Positions 1 through 7,231 of a stretch of 64,000 nucleotides of DNA are shown here, piece by piece (the stretch's first letter is position 1; the number at the start of each line of letters is the position of its first letter). A program made the position numbers and the translations under genes. Source of the stretch: Dyella sp. GSA-30. GTDB taxonomy: Bacteria > Pseudomonadota > Gammaproteobacteria > Xanthomonadales > Rhodanobacteraceae. Location: contig NZ_AP027042.1 of assembly GCF_027924605.1 (NCBI RefSeq), positions 2,891,524-2,955,523 on the forward strand, written 5' to 3'. The notes beneath the pieces were generated by a model that was not told the DNA's origin, did not search any database, and saw nothing but the letters and a program-made list of their open reading frames with translations.

Positions 1-879
1 GACGATCAGATTGTCCTGATGTTGCGGCTGCCGCGCGTATTGATGGCAGCCCTGGTTGGCGCGTCGCTGGCATGTAGTGGCGCGGCCATGCAGGGCTTGT
101 TTCGCAATCCCCTGGTCGAACCAGGATTGATCGGTGTGTCGGCAGGAGCGGCGCTGGGTGCGATCGGCATGATGGTGCTCGGCACACCACTACTGGCTGT
201 GCTGCCTGCGTTTGCAGGTTCGCTGAGTGTGGCCGCTACTGCTTTCGTGGGCGGCCTTACCGCAACGATGTTGGTTTATGTGTTGGGGCGTCGTCGTGCC
301 GGCATGGCTACCTTGTTGCTCGCGGGTGTGGCCATCAATGCCATTGCGATGGCCGGCGTGGGTTTGTTGACCTTCATGGCCAACGAGCGGCAGTTGCGCG
401 ATCTGAGCTTCTGGACGTTGGGCAGCCTGGGCGGCACGGATTGGCGACGTCTGGCCGCGGTCGCCTTGCCGATGCTGTTGCCGGTGTTGTGGTTGCCACG
501 TTATGCCCGTGCCTTGAACGCTTTGTTGCTGGGCGAGACCGAAGCGGCGTTGCTCGGCTTTCATCCGCAACGTGTGCGTGTACGCCTGATCGTTCTGGTG
601 GCACTGGCAACCAGTGCGGCGGTCGCGATGTGCGGTGTGATCGGTTTCGTCGGCCTGCTGGTGCCGCATGTCCTGCGGCTGGTCTGGGGGCCCGATCATC
701 GGCTGCTGATGCCGGGATCGGCGCTGGCCGGAGCCAGTCTGCTGATTGCTGCCGATGCGGTGGCACGCATCGTGGTCGTGCCGGCGGAGTTGCCGATCGG
801 CGTGTTGACTGCGTTGCTTGGCGGCCCTTTCTTCCTTTGGCTATTGATGCGCACGCGTATCGGCGAGGCACAGGCATGA
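1..879 (+). CDS. FecCD/BtuC-family ABC importer permease, probably for heme (5'-truncated by window edge)
   Basis: This is the inner-membrane permease of an iron-siderophore, heme or cobalamin type ABC importer. The reading frame is open from base 1, and the residues before the first ATG (base 19) continue the family alignment, so the gene starts outside the window and I estimate 50-60 N-terminal residues are missing. Visible family landmarks are RLPRVL followed by GAAMQGLFRNPLVEPG, which is the typical TM2-TM3 region, and GFVGLLVPHVLRL near the C-terminal third, the cytoplasmic coupling region. Several hydrophobic segments follow and the protein ends LWLLMRTRIGEAQA. Its stop codon overlaps the start of the ATPase gene (ATGA), so the two are translationally coupled. 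The heme substrate is inferred from the HmuV-like look of the ATPase; the binding protein and receptor would lie upstream of the window. Confidence 0.85.
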   Translation, partial: DDQIVLMLRLPRVLMAALVGASLACSGAAMQGLFRNPLVEPGLIGVSAGAALGAIGMMVLGTPLLAVLPAFAGSLSVAATAFVGGLTATMLVYVLGRRRAGMATLLLAGVAINAIAMAGVGLLTFMANERQLRDLSFWTLGSLGGTDWRRLAAVALPMLLPVLWLPRYARALNALLLGETEAALLGFHPQRVRVRLIVLVALATSAAVAMCGVIGFVGLLVPHVLRLVWGPDHRLLMPGSALAGASLLIAADAVARIVVVPAELPIGVLTALLGGPFFLWLLMRTRIGEAQA

Positions 880-1703
880 ACATGCCATGGGATTGGGGCG
901 CCAACGAAGCGGCCGAGCAGGGCAGTGGGGTGATCGCCGTGCGCGGCGTGCATCTTTCGATCGGCGGCCGGCGTGTATTGCACGATGTTCATCTCAAGGC
1001 GCGTCCCGGTCGCCTGCTTGCCCTGGTCGGCCCTAATGGCGCAGGCAAGAGCAGCCTGCTAAGCGTCATGGCGGGTTTGCGTCGGCCGTCATTGGGCGAA
1101 GTGACTCTCGACGGCCGCTCGTTGCAGGCATGGCCCGCGCAAATCCTGGCGCGGCGGCGTGCGATGTTGTCGCAGAAGGTGCAGCTCGGTTTTGGATTCC
1201 GTGTCGACGAAGTGGTGATGATCGGACGCAGTCCTTTCGGCGAAAAGACGGGTGCGATGGATTGCCATCTGGTGGATGCCGCCTTGGGCGCGGTGCAGGC
1301 CAGTCATCTGCGCGAACGCAATTACCTCGAACTTTCCGGCGGTGAGCAGCAACGCGTGCAGTTGGCGCGCGTGCTGGCACAGGTAAGCGAACCGTCCGCT
1401 GCGCCGGCGTGGCTGCTGCTCGACGAACCCGAAGCCAGCCTGGACATAGCGCATCAACACCTGGTGCTCGGTCACGCGCGACGATTGGCGCAACGTGGTT
1501 ACGGTGTCATCGCCGTGCTGCACGATCTCAATCTTGCCGCGCGTTACGCCGATGACGTTGCCTTGCTGGCACAGGGGCAACTCGTGCGTCATGGCAAACC
1601 GGAAGATGCGCTCGATTCGGCGGCGCTGTCGCGCATCTATGGCTTGCCGCTGCGCCGCTCCGAAGTGGCCGATATGCATGGCTGGTTGATCCATCCGGCC
1701 TGA
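876..1703 (+). CDS. hmuV: ABC importer ATPase, heme type (HmuV-like)
   Basis: This is the cytoplasmic ATPase that powers the FecCD permease encoded just upstream. The 275-residue product has a complete nucleotide-binding domain: Walker A GPNGAGKS at residues 52-59, signature LSGGEQQR at 153-160, Walker B LLLDEP with D183 and E184, and the switch histidine in VLHDLNLAARYADD. The stretch FRVDEVVMIGRSP and the C-terminal ALLAQGQLVRHGKPED resemble HmuV-type heme importers more than BtuD or FecE, which is why I prefer heme as substrate. The ATG at 876 overlaps the permease stop codon by four bases. A longer open frame continues upstream, but it lies inside the permease gene and shows no homology. 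The gene symbol is a family-level assignment. Confidence 0.8.
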   Translation: MNMPWDWGANEAAEQGSGVIAVRGVHLSIGGRRVLHDVHLKARPGRLLALVGPNGAGKSSLLSVMAGLRRPSLGEVTLDGRSLQAWPAQILARRRAMLSQKVQLGFGFRVDEVVMIGRSPFGEKTGAMDCHLVDAALGAVQASHLRERNYLELSGGEQQRVQLARVLAQVSEPSAAPAWLLLDEPEASLDIAHQHLVLGHARRLAQRGYGVIAVLHDLNLAARYADDVALLAQGQLVRHGKPEDALDSAALSRIYGLPLRRSEVADMHGWLIHPA

Positions 1704-1801
1704 CCAGTTATTCGGAAACGGCTTTGTGTAGGGCTTTGAGGTGCAGACCAGTTTTTGTGCTGCGGCAGGGGTAGAATGGTCGGGATATCAAGGAGTTGAA
1801 C

Positions 1802-1969
1802 ATGAGCAACGGCAACACTGATCTCAACAAGCCCGGCCCTACCGAGGCCGTGCCGCCGACTACCCCGCATACCTCGCACAATGTGCTCGACACGATCGAG
1901 ACGGCTGCGCTCGATGAGGTGCAGCACGAGGCTGCCTTGCGCGATTCCGCGTTGCGCGTGCCGCGCTGA
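1802..1969 (+). CDS. Small hypothetical protein (55 aa)
   Basis: This is a short gene with a good ribosome binding site, AGGAG at 1791-1795, six bases before ATG 1802. The product begins MSNGNTDLNKPGPTE, is hydrophilic and Thr/Pro-rich in its first half, and has an acidic amphipathic helix-like second half (IETAALDEVQHEAALRDSALRVPR). It contains no membrane segment, signal peptide or cysteine. It lies 98 bases after the ATPase gene and ends seven bases before the REP-like inverted repeat. I do not recognise the family. The strong Shine-Dalgarno and absence of a competing overlapping gene are the reasons for calling it, and expression has not been shown. Confidence 0.6.
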   Translation: MSNGNTDLNKPGPTEAVPPTTPHTSHNVLDTIETAALDEVQHEAALRDSALRVPR

Positions 1970-1975
1970 AAAAGC

Positions 1976-2105
1976 CCCCCTCACCCCAACCCTCTCCCCC
2001 GGCAAAGCCAGGGGAGAGGGGGCACACTGAGGCAAGTTTGAATCGTGCGCGCTCTTTGCTCCCTCTCCCCTGGCTTTGCCGGGGGAGAGGGTTGGGGTGA
2101 GGGGG
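1976..2105. repeat. REP-like inverted repeat pair, family A
   Basis: Two ~45-base arms (1976-2022 and 2061-2105) are almost perfect reverse complements with a 38-base loop, so the element can fold into a very long hairpin. Each arm also contains its own small palindrome around CTCCCC..GGGGAG. Related copies occur in this window at 43614-43662, 50341-50385 and 50431-50475. It lies between the 55-aa gene and the DMT exporter, and may terminate or insulate transcription (inference). Confidence 0.85.
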
Positions 2106-2207
2106 AGGCAAGAGGCGGTGCGAAGCGAGCCTGCATAAGCGCTATAAAAAACGCGAAGCTTCGGCACACTGAATCTCCAGTCCCCCAGATACGGATAGCA
2201 GTCACCG

Positions 2208-3194
2208 ATGCGCAGCAACGCTCTTGCCGCCATAGGGCTCGCGTTATGCGCGGCCCTGTTCTTCACCATGACCTACGTACTCAACCGCAGTCTGGTAGCT
2301 GGCGGCGGTCATTGGGCGTGGGCGGTGATCCTGCGCTATCTCATTACGCTGCCGCTGCTTGCCCTGGTCATACCCTGGCAGGGCGGTATGGGCGATTTAC
2401 CGAAAGAGTTGAAGCGCCATCCGCGCTCGTGGCTGCTGTGGAGTTCGATCGGTTTCGTGCTGTTCGGCATACCGCTGACCTGGGCGGCCAATAGCGGACC
2501 ATCGTGGCTCGTGGCAGGCAGCTTCCAGACCACGGTGCTTGCCGGTCCCTTGCTTGCGCCTTTTATTTATCGTGACGAACGGCGTCGCCTGGCCTGGTCC
2601 AGTCTGGCGATTGGCGGCCTGATCGTGGCTGGCGTGTTTGCGTTGCAATGGGGTTATGCCGGTGGTTCGCTGAGCGCGAGCGACTGGCTCGCCATTGCCG
2701 CTGTCGTGCTATCGGCTTTTGCGTATCCCTTGGGCAATCGCATGCTGTTATTGCATCTCGAGCGAACTGGGACGCGGCTCAATGCGGTGCAGCGCGTCTT
2801 CGGCATGACGCTATGCAGTTGGCCGTTATGGCTCCTGTTTACGGTCGTCGCGTGGTTCGCCATCGGGCCGCCGACGGGGCGTGAAATCGTTCTGGCCGGC
2901 GGTGTGGCTCTGTCTTCAGGCGTGATCGCCACGGTACTGTTCTTCGGGGCTACCGACAAAGTACGCAGCGAGCCCACCGCGTTGGCAGCGGTCGAAGCGA
3001 TGCAGGCCGCCGAGCTGCTGTTCGCCACGGTGATCGGTGCGACGTTTCTCCACGAAGCGTGGCCACATGGTTACTCGGCGATCGGAGCCGTCGCGATCAT
3101 TATTGGCATTGCCCTGTTCAGCTGGATAAGTGGCCGCGATGCTGCCGGGCACGATCGCGAGGTGCGCGAATTGCGCAGCGATCGCGGGGCTTGA
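2208..3194 (+). CDS. DMT-superfamily exporter, multidrug-resistance efflux (EmrE/PF13536-like) family
   Basis: This is a predicted inner-membrane transporter of 328 residues with about ten hydrophobic segments, the usual architecture of two five-helix EamA-like repeats. The N-terminal segment LAAIGLALCAALFFTMTYVLNR and the internal WAANSGPSWLVAGSFQTTVLAGPLLAPF match the 'multidrug resistance efflux transporter' subfamily of the drug/metabolite transporters as I know it. The C-terminus after the last helix (SWISGRDAAGHDREVRELRSDRGA) is charged and cytoplasmic. It is preceded by the REP-like hairpin and converges on the dienelactone hydrolase gene only 22 bases away. The substrate cannot be read from the sequence. 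Confidence 0.82.
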   Translation: MRSNALAAIGLALCAALFFTMTYVLNRSLVAGGGHWAWAVILRYLITLPLLALVIPWQGGMGDLPKELKRHPRSWLLWSSIGFVLFGIPLTWAANSGPSWLVAGSFQTTVLAGPLLAPFIYRDERRRLAWSSLAIGGLIVAGVFALQWGYAGGSLSASDWLAIAAVVLSAFAYPLGNRMLLLHLERTGTRLNAVQRVFGMTLCSWPLWLLFTVVAWFAIGPPTGREIVLAGGVALSSGVIATVLFFGATDKVRSEPTALAAVEAMQAAELLFATVIGATFLHEAWPHGYSAIGAVAIIIGIALFSWISGRDAAGHDREVRELRSDRGA

Positions 3195-3216
3195 TTTCGG
3201 CAGGGTAATCTTTAAA

Positions 3217-4035
3217 TTAGCTGGCCAGCCGCTGCACAAAGAACGCGAGAATTTCATCGCGCGCCTTGCGGGTGGGTTCGCCTTCCTTGTCGATGAGGTG
3301 AACCGTCACGACGTTGTGCGGTGTCTGCACCACCTTTTCGAAAAAGGCCGGTACATCCTTGTTGGCGGCACTGTCGGGGAGAACGCGGCCGATAAAACGA
3401 TCGCCCAAGGCTTCCTGGTAAGCAGCGAAGCGCTGCGCCTTGCAGAAACGATCTCCCTCGAAGCGATAGGCCATCACGGTGAGATCTTCCTTGTCCAGGC
3501 GCGCCTTCACGGCGTTCAGTTCGTCAGGGGCAATCTCCAAGCCTCCCGCATCGTCGAGCGGTAATGCCGGCTGCGATAGGACCGGCGCAAGCATCGAAGG
3601 CTCAAGCATCATGCTGAGCGCGAAGTTGCCGGAAAAGCACATCCCGATCGCGCCCACGCCACGCCCGCCGCACTCGTCATGCGCCAAGTTGGCCAAGGCT
3701 CGAAGCCATCGGGTTACCGGGCTCGAGCCGCCGGCACCAAATGCCCTGAACTCCGCGCTTACGCAAATACGCTTGAAGATGGCCTGGCCGACGTCCAGAT
3801 CGATCGGCTCACCATCGCGACCATAGAGCGATGGCATGTAGACGGTGAATCCAGCTTCGCGTACCCAGCGTGCGAATCTCGCCACGTGCGGGCTGATACC
3901 CGGTATTTCCGGAATGACGATCACGGCCGGCCCGCTGCCCGAAACGTGGACCATCTTGGTGATGTCGTTCAGCGTGATCTTGCGTGGCGTGAAATCTTCG
4001 AGCGGATCGTAGGCATCCAACGGTCGTGTCTGCAT
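3217..4035 (-). CDS. Dienelactone hydrolase family protein
   Basis: This is an alpha/beta hydrolase of 272 residues. The nucleophile elbow GMCFSG puts a cysteine (C133) where dienelactone hydrolases have their catalytic Cys, and E43 in IPEIPG matches the conserved glutamate that gates that Cys in the family. There is no signal peptide, so it is cytoplasmic. It is somewhat longer than classical ClcD-type enzymes (~235 residues), with an N-terminal extension ahead of the core sheet. It is transcribed divergently from the GlxA-type regulator, with 65 bases between their start codons, which suggests that regulator controls it. The true substrate is unknown; many relatives are not on chloroaromatic pathways. 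Confidence 0.85.
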   Translation of the reverse strand: MQTRPLDAYDPLEDFTPRKITLNDITKMVHVSGSGPAVIVIPEIPGISPHVARFARWVREAGFTVYMPSLYGRDGEPIDLDVGQAIFKRICVSAEFRAFGAGGSSPVTRWLRALANLAHDECGGRGVGAIGMCFSGNFALSMMLEPSMLAPVLSQPALPLDDAGGLEIAPDELNAVKARLDKEDLTVMAYRFEGDRFCKAQRFAAYQEALGDRFIGRVLPDSAANKDVPAFFEKVVQTPHNVVTVHLIDKEGEPTRKARDEILAFFVQRLAS

Positions 4036-4100
4036 GGCTTTCTACCTTGGTCAGGGGCTTGCATTTGACCGGTAAAGAGCGTTTGCTGGCAGTGTCCAAT
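4036..4100. promoter_or_regulatory. Divergent promoter region, hydrolase / GlxA-type regulator
   Basis: These 65 bases separate the start codons of the divergent dienelactone hydrolase and AraC/GlxA regulator genes and must hold both promoters unless they extend into the coding regions. I see no convincing consensus -35/-10 pair or long dyad. The assignment rests on geometry alone. Confidence 0.45.
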
Positions 4101-5126
4101 ATGACTTCTTTCGAGCTAAATCAGCCAATGTTCGATTTCACGATACTTGTTCTCCCAGGGGCTTTCGCTTCGGGTGTGGGAGCGACACTGGACATTCTTT
4201 CGAGCGCGGCAGTGCTCGCGAATCGCGCCGGCTGCGCCGCTCCTCGATGGCGTGTCTGCTCCACGGAAAAGACAGTCCTGCTCAGCAACGGCCTCAGGAT
4301 CGACGCGGCCGTTTTGCCGAAGAGGCCCCGGCCGGATAGTTCGATCTGGTTGGTGCCTGGCCTTGGCCTTAATGACGCCGATGCTGTGCTTAGCCGCTTC
4401 CTGGCGCCGCAAGTCGCCACGGCGATCAAGGCGTTGCGTGCTCAGGCCAACGCTGGTGGGACCATTGCGGCCTCGTGTTCGGCCGTCTTCCTCTTGCGTG
4501 AAGCCGACCTGTTGCCGGGCAAAAGGGTAACGACGACCTGGTGGCTCGGCAGTCTGCTGCAACAGCTGGAGCCGCGCTGCATGGTCGATGTCGATCAGAT
4601 GGTCGTCGCCGACGGGACGATCGTTACCGCCGGTTCCGCCTTTGCGCACATCGATCTCATGTTTCATCTGCTTCGTACGAGATTCAATCCGTCGCTCGCC
4701 GATGCGGTGTCGCGTGCGATGCTTATCGACGGGCGACAGTCCCAGGCGCAGTACATCGTGCCGGCTGTACTTGCCCATGGCAACGATCTCGCAGGTAGGC
4801 TGGTCGCGCGTTTTGAGGCGGGGCTGCCGAACCCGCCCAGCGTGGAGGCGCTCGCTGCGGAGTTGCGCATGTCCAGCCGTACGCTTTCCCGTCACGTAAA
4901 AGAATCGACCGGGCGCAGCGTATCCGCGTTGTTGCAGAGTGTGCGCATCCATCGCGCACGCATGCTCCTGGAGACCAGTCATTTGTCGGTCGAACAGGTT
5001 GCCGAGCAGGTCGGCTATGCCGATGCCACCGCGCTGCGGCGCCTTATGCGGAAGATGACGCAGGCAACGCCAAGACAGTTCAGGCCCGTGGTATTTGACC
5101 ACAAGCAAAAGGCCAGGCATGAATAG
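4101..5126 (+). CDS. GlxA family transcriptional regulator (DJ-1/PfpI domain plus AraC HTH)
   Basis: This is a 341-residue DNA-binding regulator. The N-terminal ~180 residues form a DJ-1/PfpI-like domain, with the nucleophile-elbow-like AASCSAVFLL (C126). The C-terminal ~100 residues hold two AraC-type helix-turn-helices: LAAELRMSSRTLSRHVKESTGRS and then LSVEQVAEQVGYADATALRRLMRKMTQATPRQFR. I chose ATG 4101 over the upstream frame because the extra residues from 4026 would overlap the divergent hydrolase gene. ATG 4128 (MFDFTILVLPG) is a plausible alternative, since family members often start close to the first strand. Control of the divergent dienelactone hydrolase is inferred from position. 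Confidence 0.87.
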   Translation: MTSFELNQPMFDFTILVLPGAFASGVGATLDILSSAAVLANRAGCAAPRWRVCSTEKTVLLSNGLRIDAAVLPKRPRPDSSIWLVPGLGLNDADAVLSRFLAPQVATAIKALRAQANAGGTIAASCSAVFLLREADLLPGKRVTTTWWLGSLLQQLEPRCMVDVDQMVVADGTIVTAGSAFAHIDLMFHLLRTRFNPSLADAVSRAMLIDGRQSQAQYIVPAVLAHGNDLAGRLVARFEAGLPNPPSVEALAAELRMSSRTLSRHVKESTGRSVSALLQSVRIHRARMLLETSHLSVEQVAEQVGYADATALRRLMRKMTQATPRQFRPVVFDHKQKARHE

Positions 5127-5339
5127 GCGGTGAGCCAGTTTTCACAGCCATGGGGATTATCTCAGGTGCTGTGGATATTTGGATCGAGTTAATCGCGGTG
5201 AATCGAATGGCCGTATATCGATATCACGCATTGTTTTAAACAAATCTCTGCCGGGTGCGCCGTGCTGCTTGCCGGACCCTTGTCTTTTTGTGCCATGATG
5301 CGGCGGCTAGGGGATACCACGTGAGGTGTTGTTCGAAGC

Positions 5340-5924
5340 ATGACCAACAAGGGTGACAGCGCGCCGAATCTCCGGTTGCCACAGTTGGCGGCCGCCGAGC
5401 CGCGCGAGAATGCCCACGGCTTCGATGCCTTCCTGCGCGAGCATTACCGCAACCTGGTGACGTTTTTGCGGCGCCGCACGGCCAGCGAGCAGGACGCCGA
5501 AGACGCCGCACAGGAAAGCATGACCAAGCTGCTGCGCTACCGCGAGTCCGAGCCGTCCTCGGCCTGGAAGCAGTTGCTCTACCGGATCGCGGTCAACGTG
5601 GCGCATGACCAGTTTCGGGTTTCCTTGACGCATTACAGCAAAGACCATGTCACGCTGGATGGCCAGGATATCGCCGATACCGAGCATTCGCCGGAAGAGC
5701 GCGTGGCCTACCAGCAACAGGTGGCGCGGTTGAGCCAGGCCATCCTGGAGCTGCCGCCCAAGTGCCAACGGGTTTATCTGCTCAAACGTGTGCATGGCCT
5801 GAGCCGTGCGCAAATTGCCGATCGCTGCGGTATTTCGGTCAAAATGGTCGAAAAGCACCTCGCTACCGCGCTAGTCCTGTTGAAGCGCAAGGTAGGCGAT
5901 TCCTCGGCACGCACGTTTGAGTGA
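5340..5924 (+). CDS. ECF sigma factor, FecI-like
   Basis: This is an RNA polymerase sigma factor of 194 residues with region 2 (FDAFLREHYRNLVTFLRRR..EQDAEDAAQE) and region 4 (LPPKCQRVYLLKRVHGLSRAQIADRCGISVKMVEKHL), the two-domain ECF layout. The sequence PKCQRVYLL..GLS..QIA is typical of the FecI iron/surface-signalling group. The gene overlaps the FecR-type anti-sigma gene, so they form one operon. In this class the sigma factor is held by FecR until a TonB receptor with an STN domain signals. Such a receptor is encoded at 10121-13222, so I infer that it is the partner. The N-terminal ~25 residues are extra compared with typical members. Confidence 0.88.
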   Translation: MTNKGDSAPNLRLPQLAAAEPRENAHGFDAFLREHYRNLVTFLRRRTASEQDAEDAAQESMTKLLRYRESEPSSAWKQLLYRIAVNVAHDQFRVSLTHYSKDHVTLDGQDIADTEHSPEERVAYQQQVARLSQAILELPPKCQRVYLLKRVHGLSRAQIADRCGISVKMVEKHLATALVLLKRKVGDSSARTFE

Positions 5925-5926
5925 AC

Positions 5927-6940
5927 ATGGAAGAAAGAATTTCCGACGACCAGCATCCCTCGACGGGCTCGCAGGACGAGGCCGAGCGCTGGTTCGTGCG
6001 CCTTTTGGAAAGGGACTGTCCTGACGGCTTGCGCGCGGACTTTGAGCGCTGGCGCGCGGCCGACCCGGCCCACGCCGCGGCCTATCGGGAAGTGGAATAC
6101 CTGTGGAAGCAAAGCGGTGACGCCGTCCAGGATGCCGCGGTAGCCGCAGCAGCCCGCCGGGCGTTGCACCGCACGCCTTCCGAATCCTGGTTTGCGGGCC
6201 GCCGCTGGCTGTTTCCGGCGGTGGGCTTGAGTTTTGCCATCGTGCTGGCCCTGGTCGCCATACCTCGCTTCTCCGCTCCGTCCGAGCCGGCCGGGACCCA
6301 CTACGCCGCCCTCGCCGGACAGCAGCGGACGGTGCAGCTGAGCGATGGTTCGACCATCCTGCTCAATACCGACACCGAGATTGTCGAGCGCTATGGCACC
6401 CAGGCGCGGCGCATCGATCTGCTGCATGGCCAGGCGCAGTTCCAGGTACAGGGCAACAAGGCGTGGCCGTTCGTGGTGCATGCCGAACACGGTACGGTAA
6501 CGGCGGTGGGCACGCAGTTTCAGGTGCGTATCGATGGCGACACGACCGGTGTGATCCTGCTCAAGGGCAAGGTCGACGTGGCCACGCAGGCACCCAATGC
6601 CTCGCCGCAGGTCGTGTCCCTGTTGGCCGGGCAGCAGGTCGCGTTCGACCGTTCGGGGCGAATCGATACCGTGAAGCCGGCCGATACCGAGCTGGCCAAA
6701 GGCTGGACGCAGGGCAAGTTGTTCGCGCATGACTGGCGTCTGCCGGATCTGCTGGCGGAAATGAATCGTTACAGCGCCACGCAATTGAGCATCGGCGACC
6801 CGTCATTGCGGGACCTGCGAGTCAGCGGGGCATTCCGTACGGGCGATCAGGAGAATTTGATTCTCGCCCTGCAGGCGGGCTGGCAAATCCGTGCCGATCG
6901 CAGTAAATCGGGCCAGGTCGTATTGCGCAGTACGCGATAA
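5927..6940 (+). CDS. FecR-family anti-sigma factor / transmembrane signal relay
   Basis: This is an inner-membrane regulator of ~337 residues. An N-terminal cytoplasmic DUF4880-type domain (AERWFVRLLERD..ADFERWRAADPAHAAAYREVEYLW) would bind the sigma factor. One membrane helix follows near residue 95-115 (WLFPAVGLSFAIVLALVAIP). The periplasmic FecR domain contains QRTVQLSDGSTILLNTDTEI and GTVTAVGTQFQVR, and the tail (LLAEMNRYSATQLSIGDPSLRDLRVSGAF..) is the STN-like region that meets the receptor signalling domain. GTG 5921, overlapping the sigma stop codon, is an equally possible start. A Rho-independent terminator follows 29 bases downstream, so the operon is only the two genes. Confidence 0.87.
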   Translation: MEERISDDQHPSTGSQDEAERWFVRLLERDCPDGLRADFERWRAADPAHAAAYREVEYLWKQSGDAVQDAAVAAAARRALHRTPSESWFAGRRWLFPAVGLSFAIVLALVAIPRFSAPSEPAGTHYAALAGQQRTVQLSDGSTILLNTDTEIVERYGTQARRIDLLHGQAQFQVQGNKAWPFVVHAEHGTVTAVGTQFQVRIDGDTTGVILLKGKVDVATQAPNASPQVVSLLAGQQVAFDRSGRIDTVKPADTELAKGWTQGKLFAHDWRLPDLLAEMNRYSATQLSIGDPSLRDLRVSGAFRTGDQENLILALQAGWQIRADRSKSGQVVLRSTR

Positions 6941-6968
6941 AACCTGCCGCAATTCTCATTTTTCAACC

Positions 6969-6997
6969 AAAGCGGCCATCGGCCGCTTTTGTTTTTT
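6969..6997 (+). terminator. Rho-independent terminator after the sigma/FecR operon
   Basis: A nine-base stem AAAGCGGCC / GGCCGCTTT with an ATC loop is followed by the run TTTTGTTTTTT. It lies 29 bases after the fecR-like stop codon, so the downstream protease gene needs its own promoter. Confidence 0.88.
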
Positions 6998-7231
6998 AAT
7001 CCAAGGTAGGCGTTTGGTTTTCTCGTCCGTCTTATCCTCATGTGACGCTGAGTACGCCAATGGCAATGGAGGGCAGGGGGACATTGGCGTAAGGGTTTCA
7101 GGGAGTCGCTGGATAGTTTTTTTGCGGTGGAGGGGTCGCACTAACGCGACAAAAAAAGCGATCGAGGCATGTGGCCGACATAGGCCGCATCGGTCTTGTT
7201 CGTCTCAAAAAATCCAAATGGGAGTTCACTG

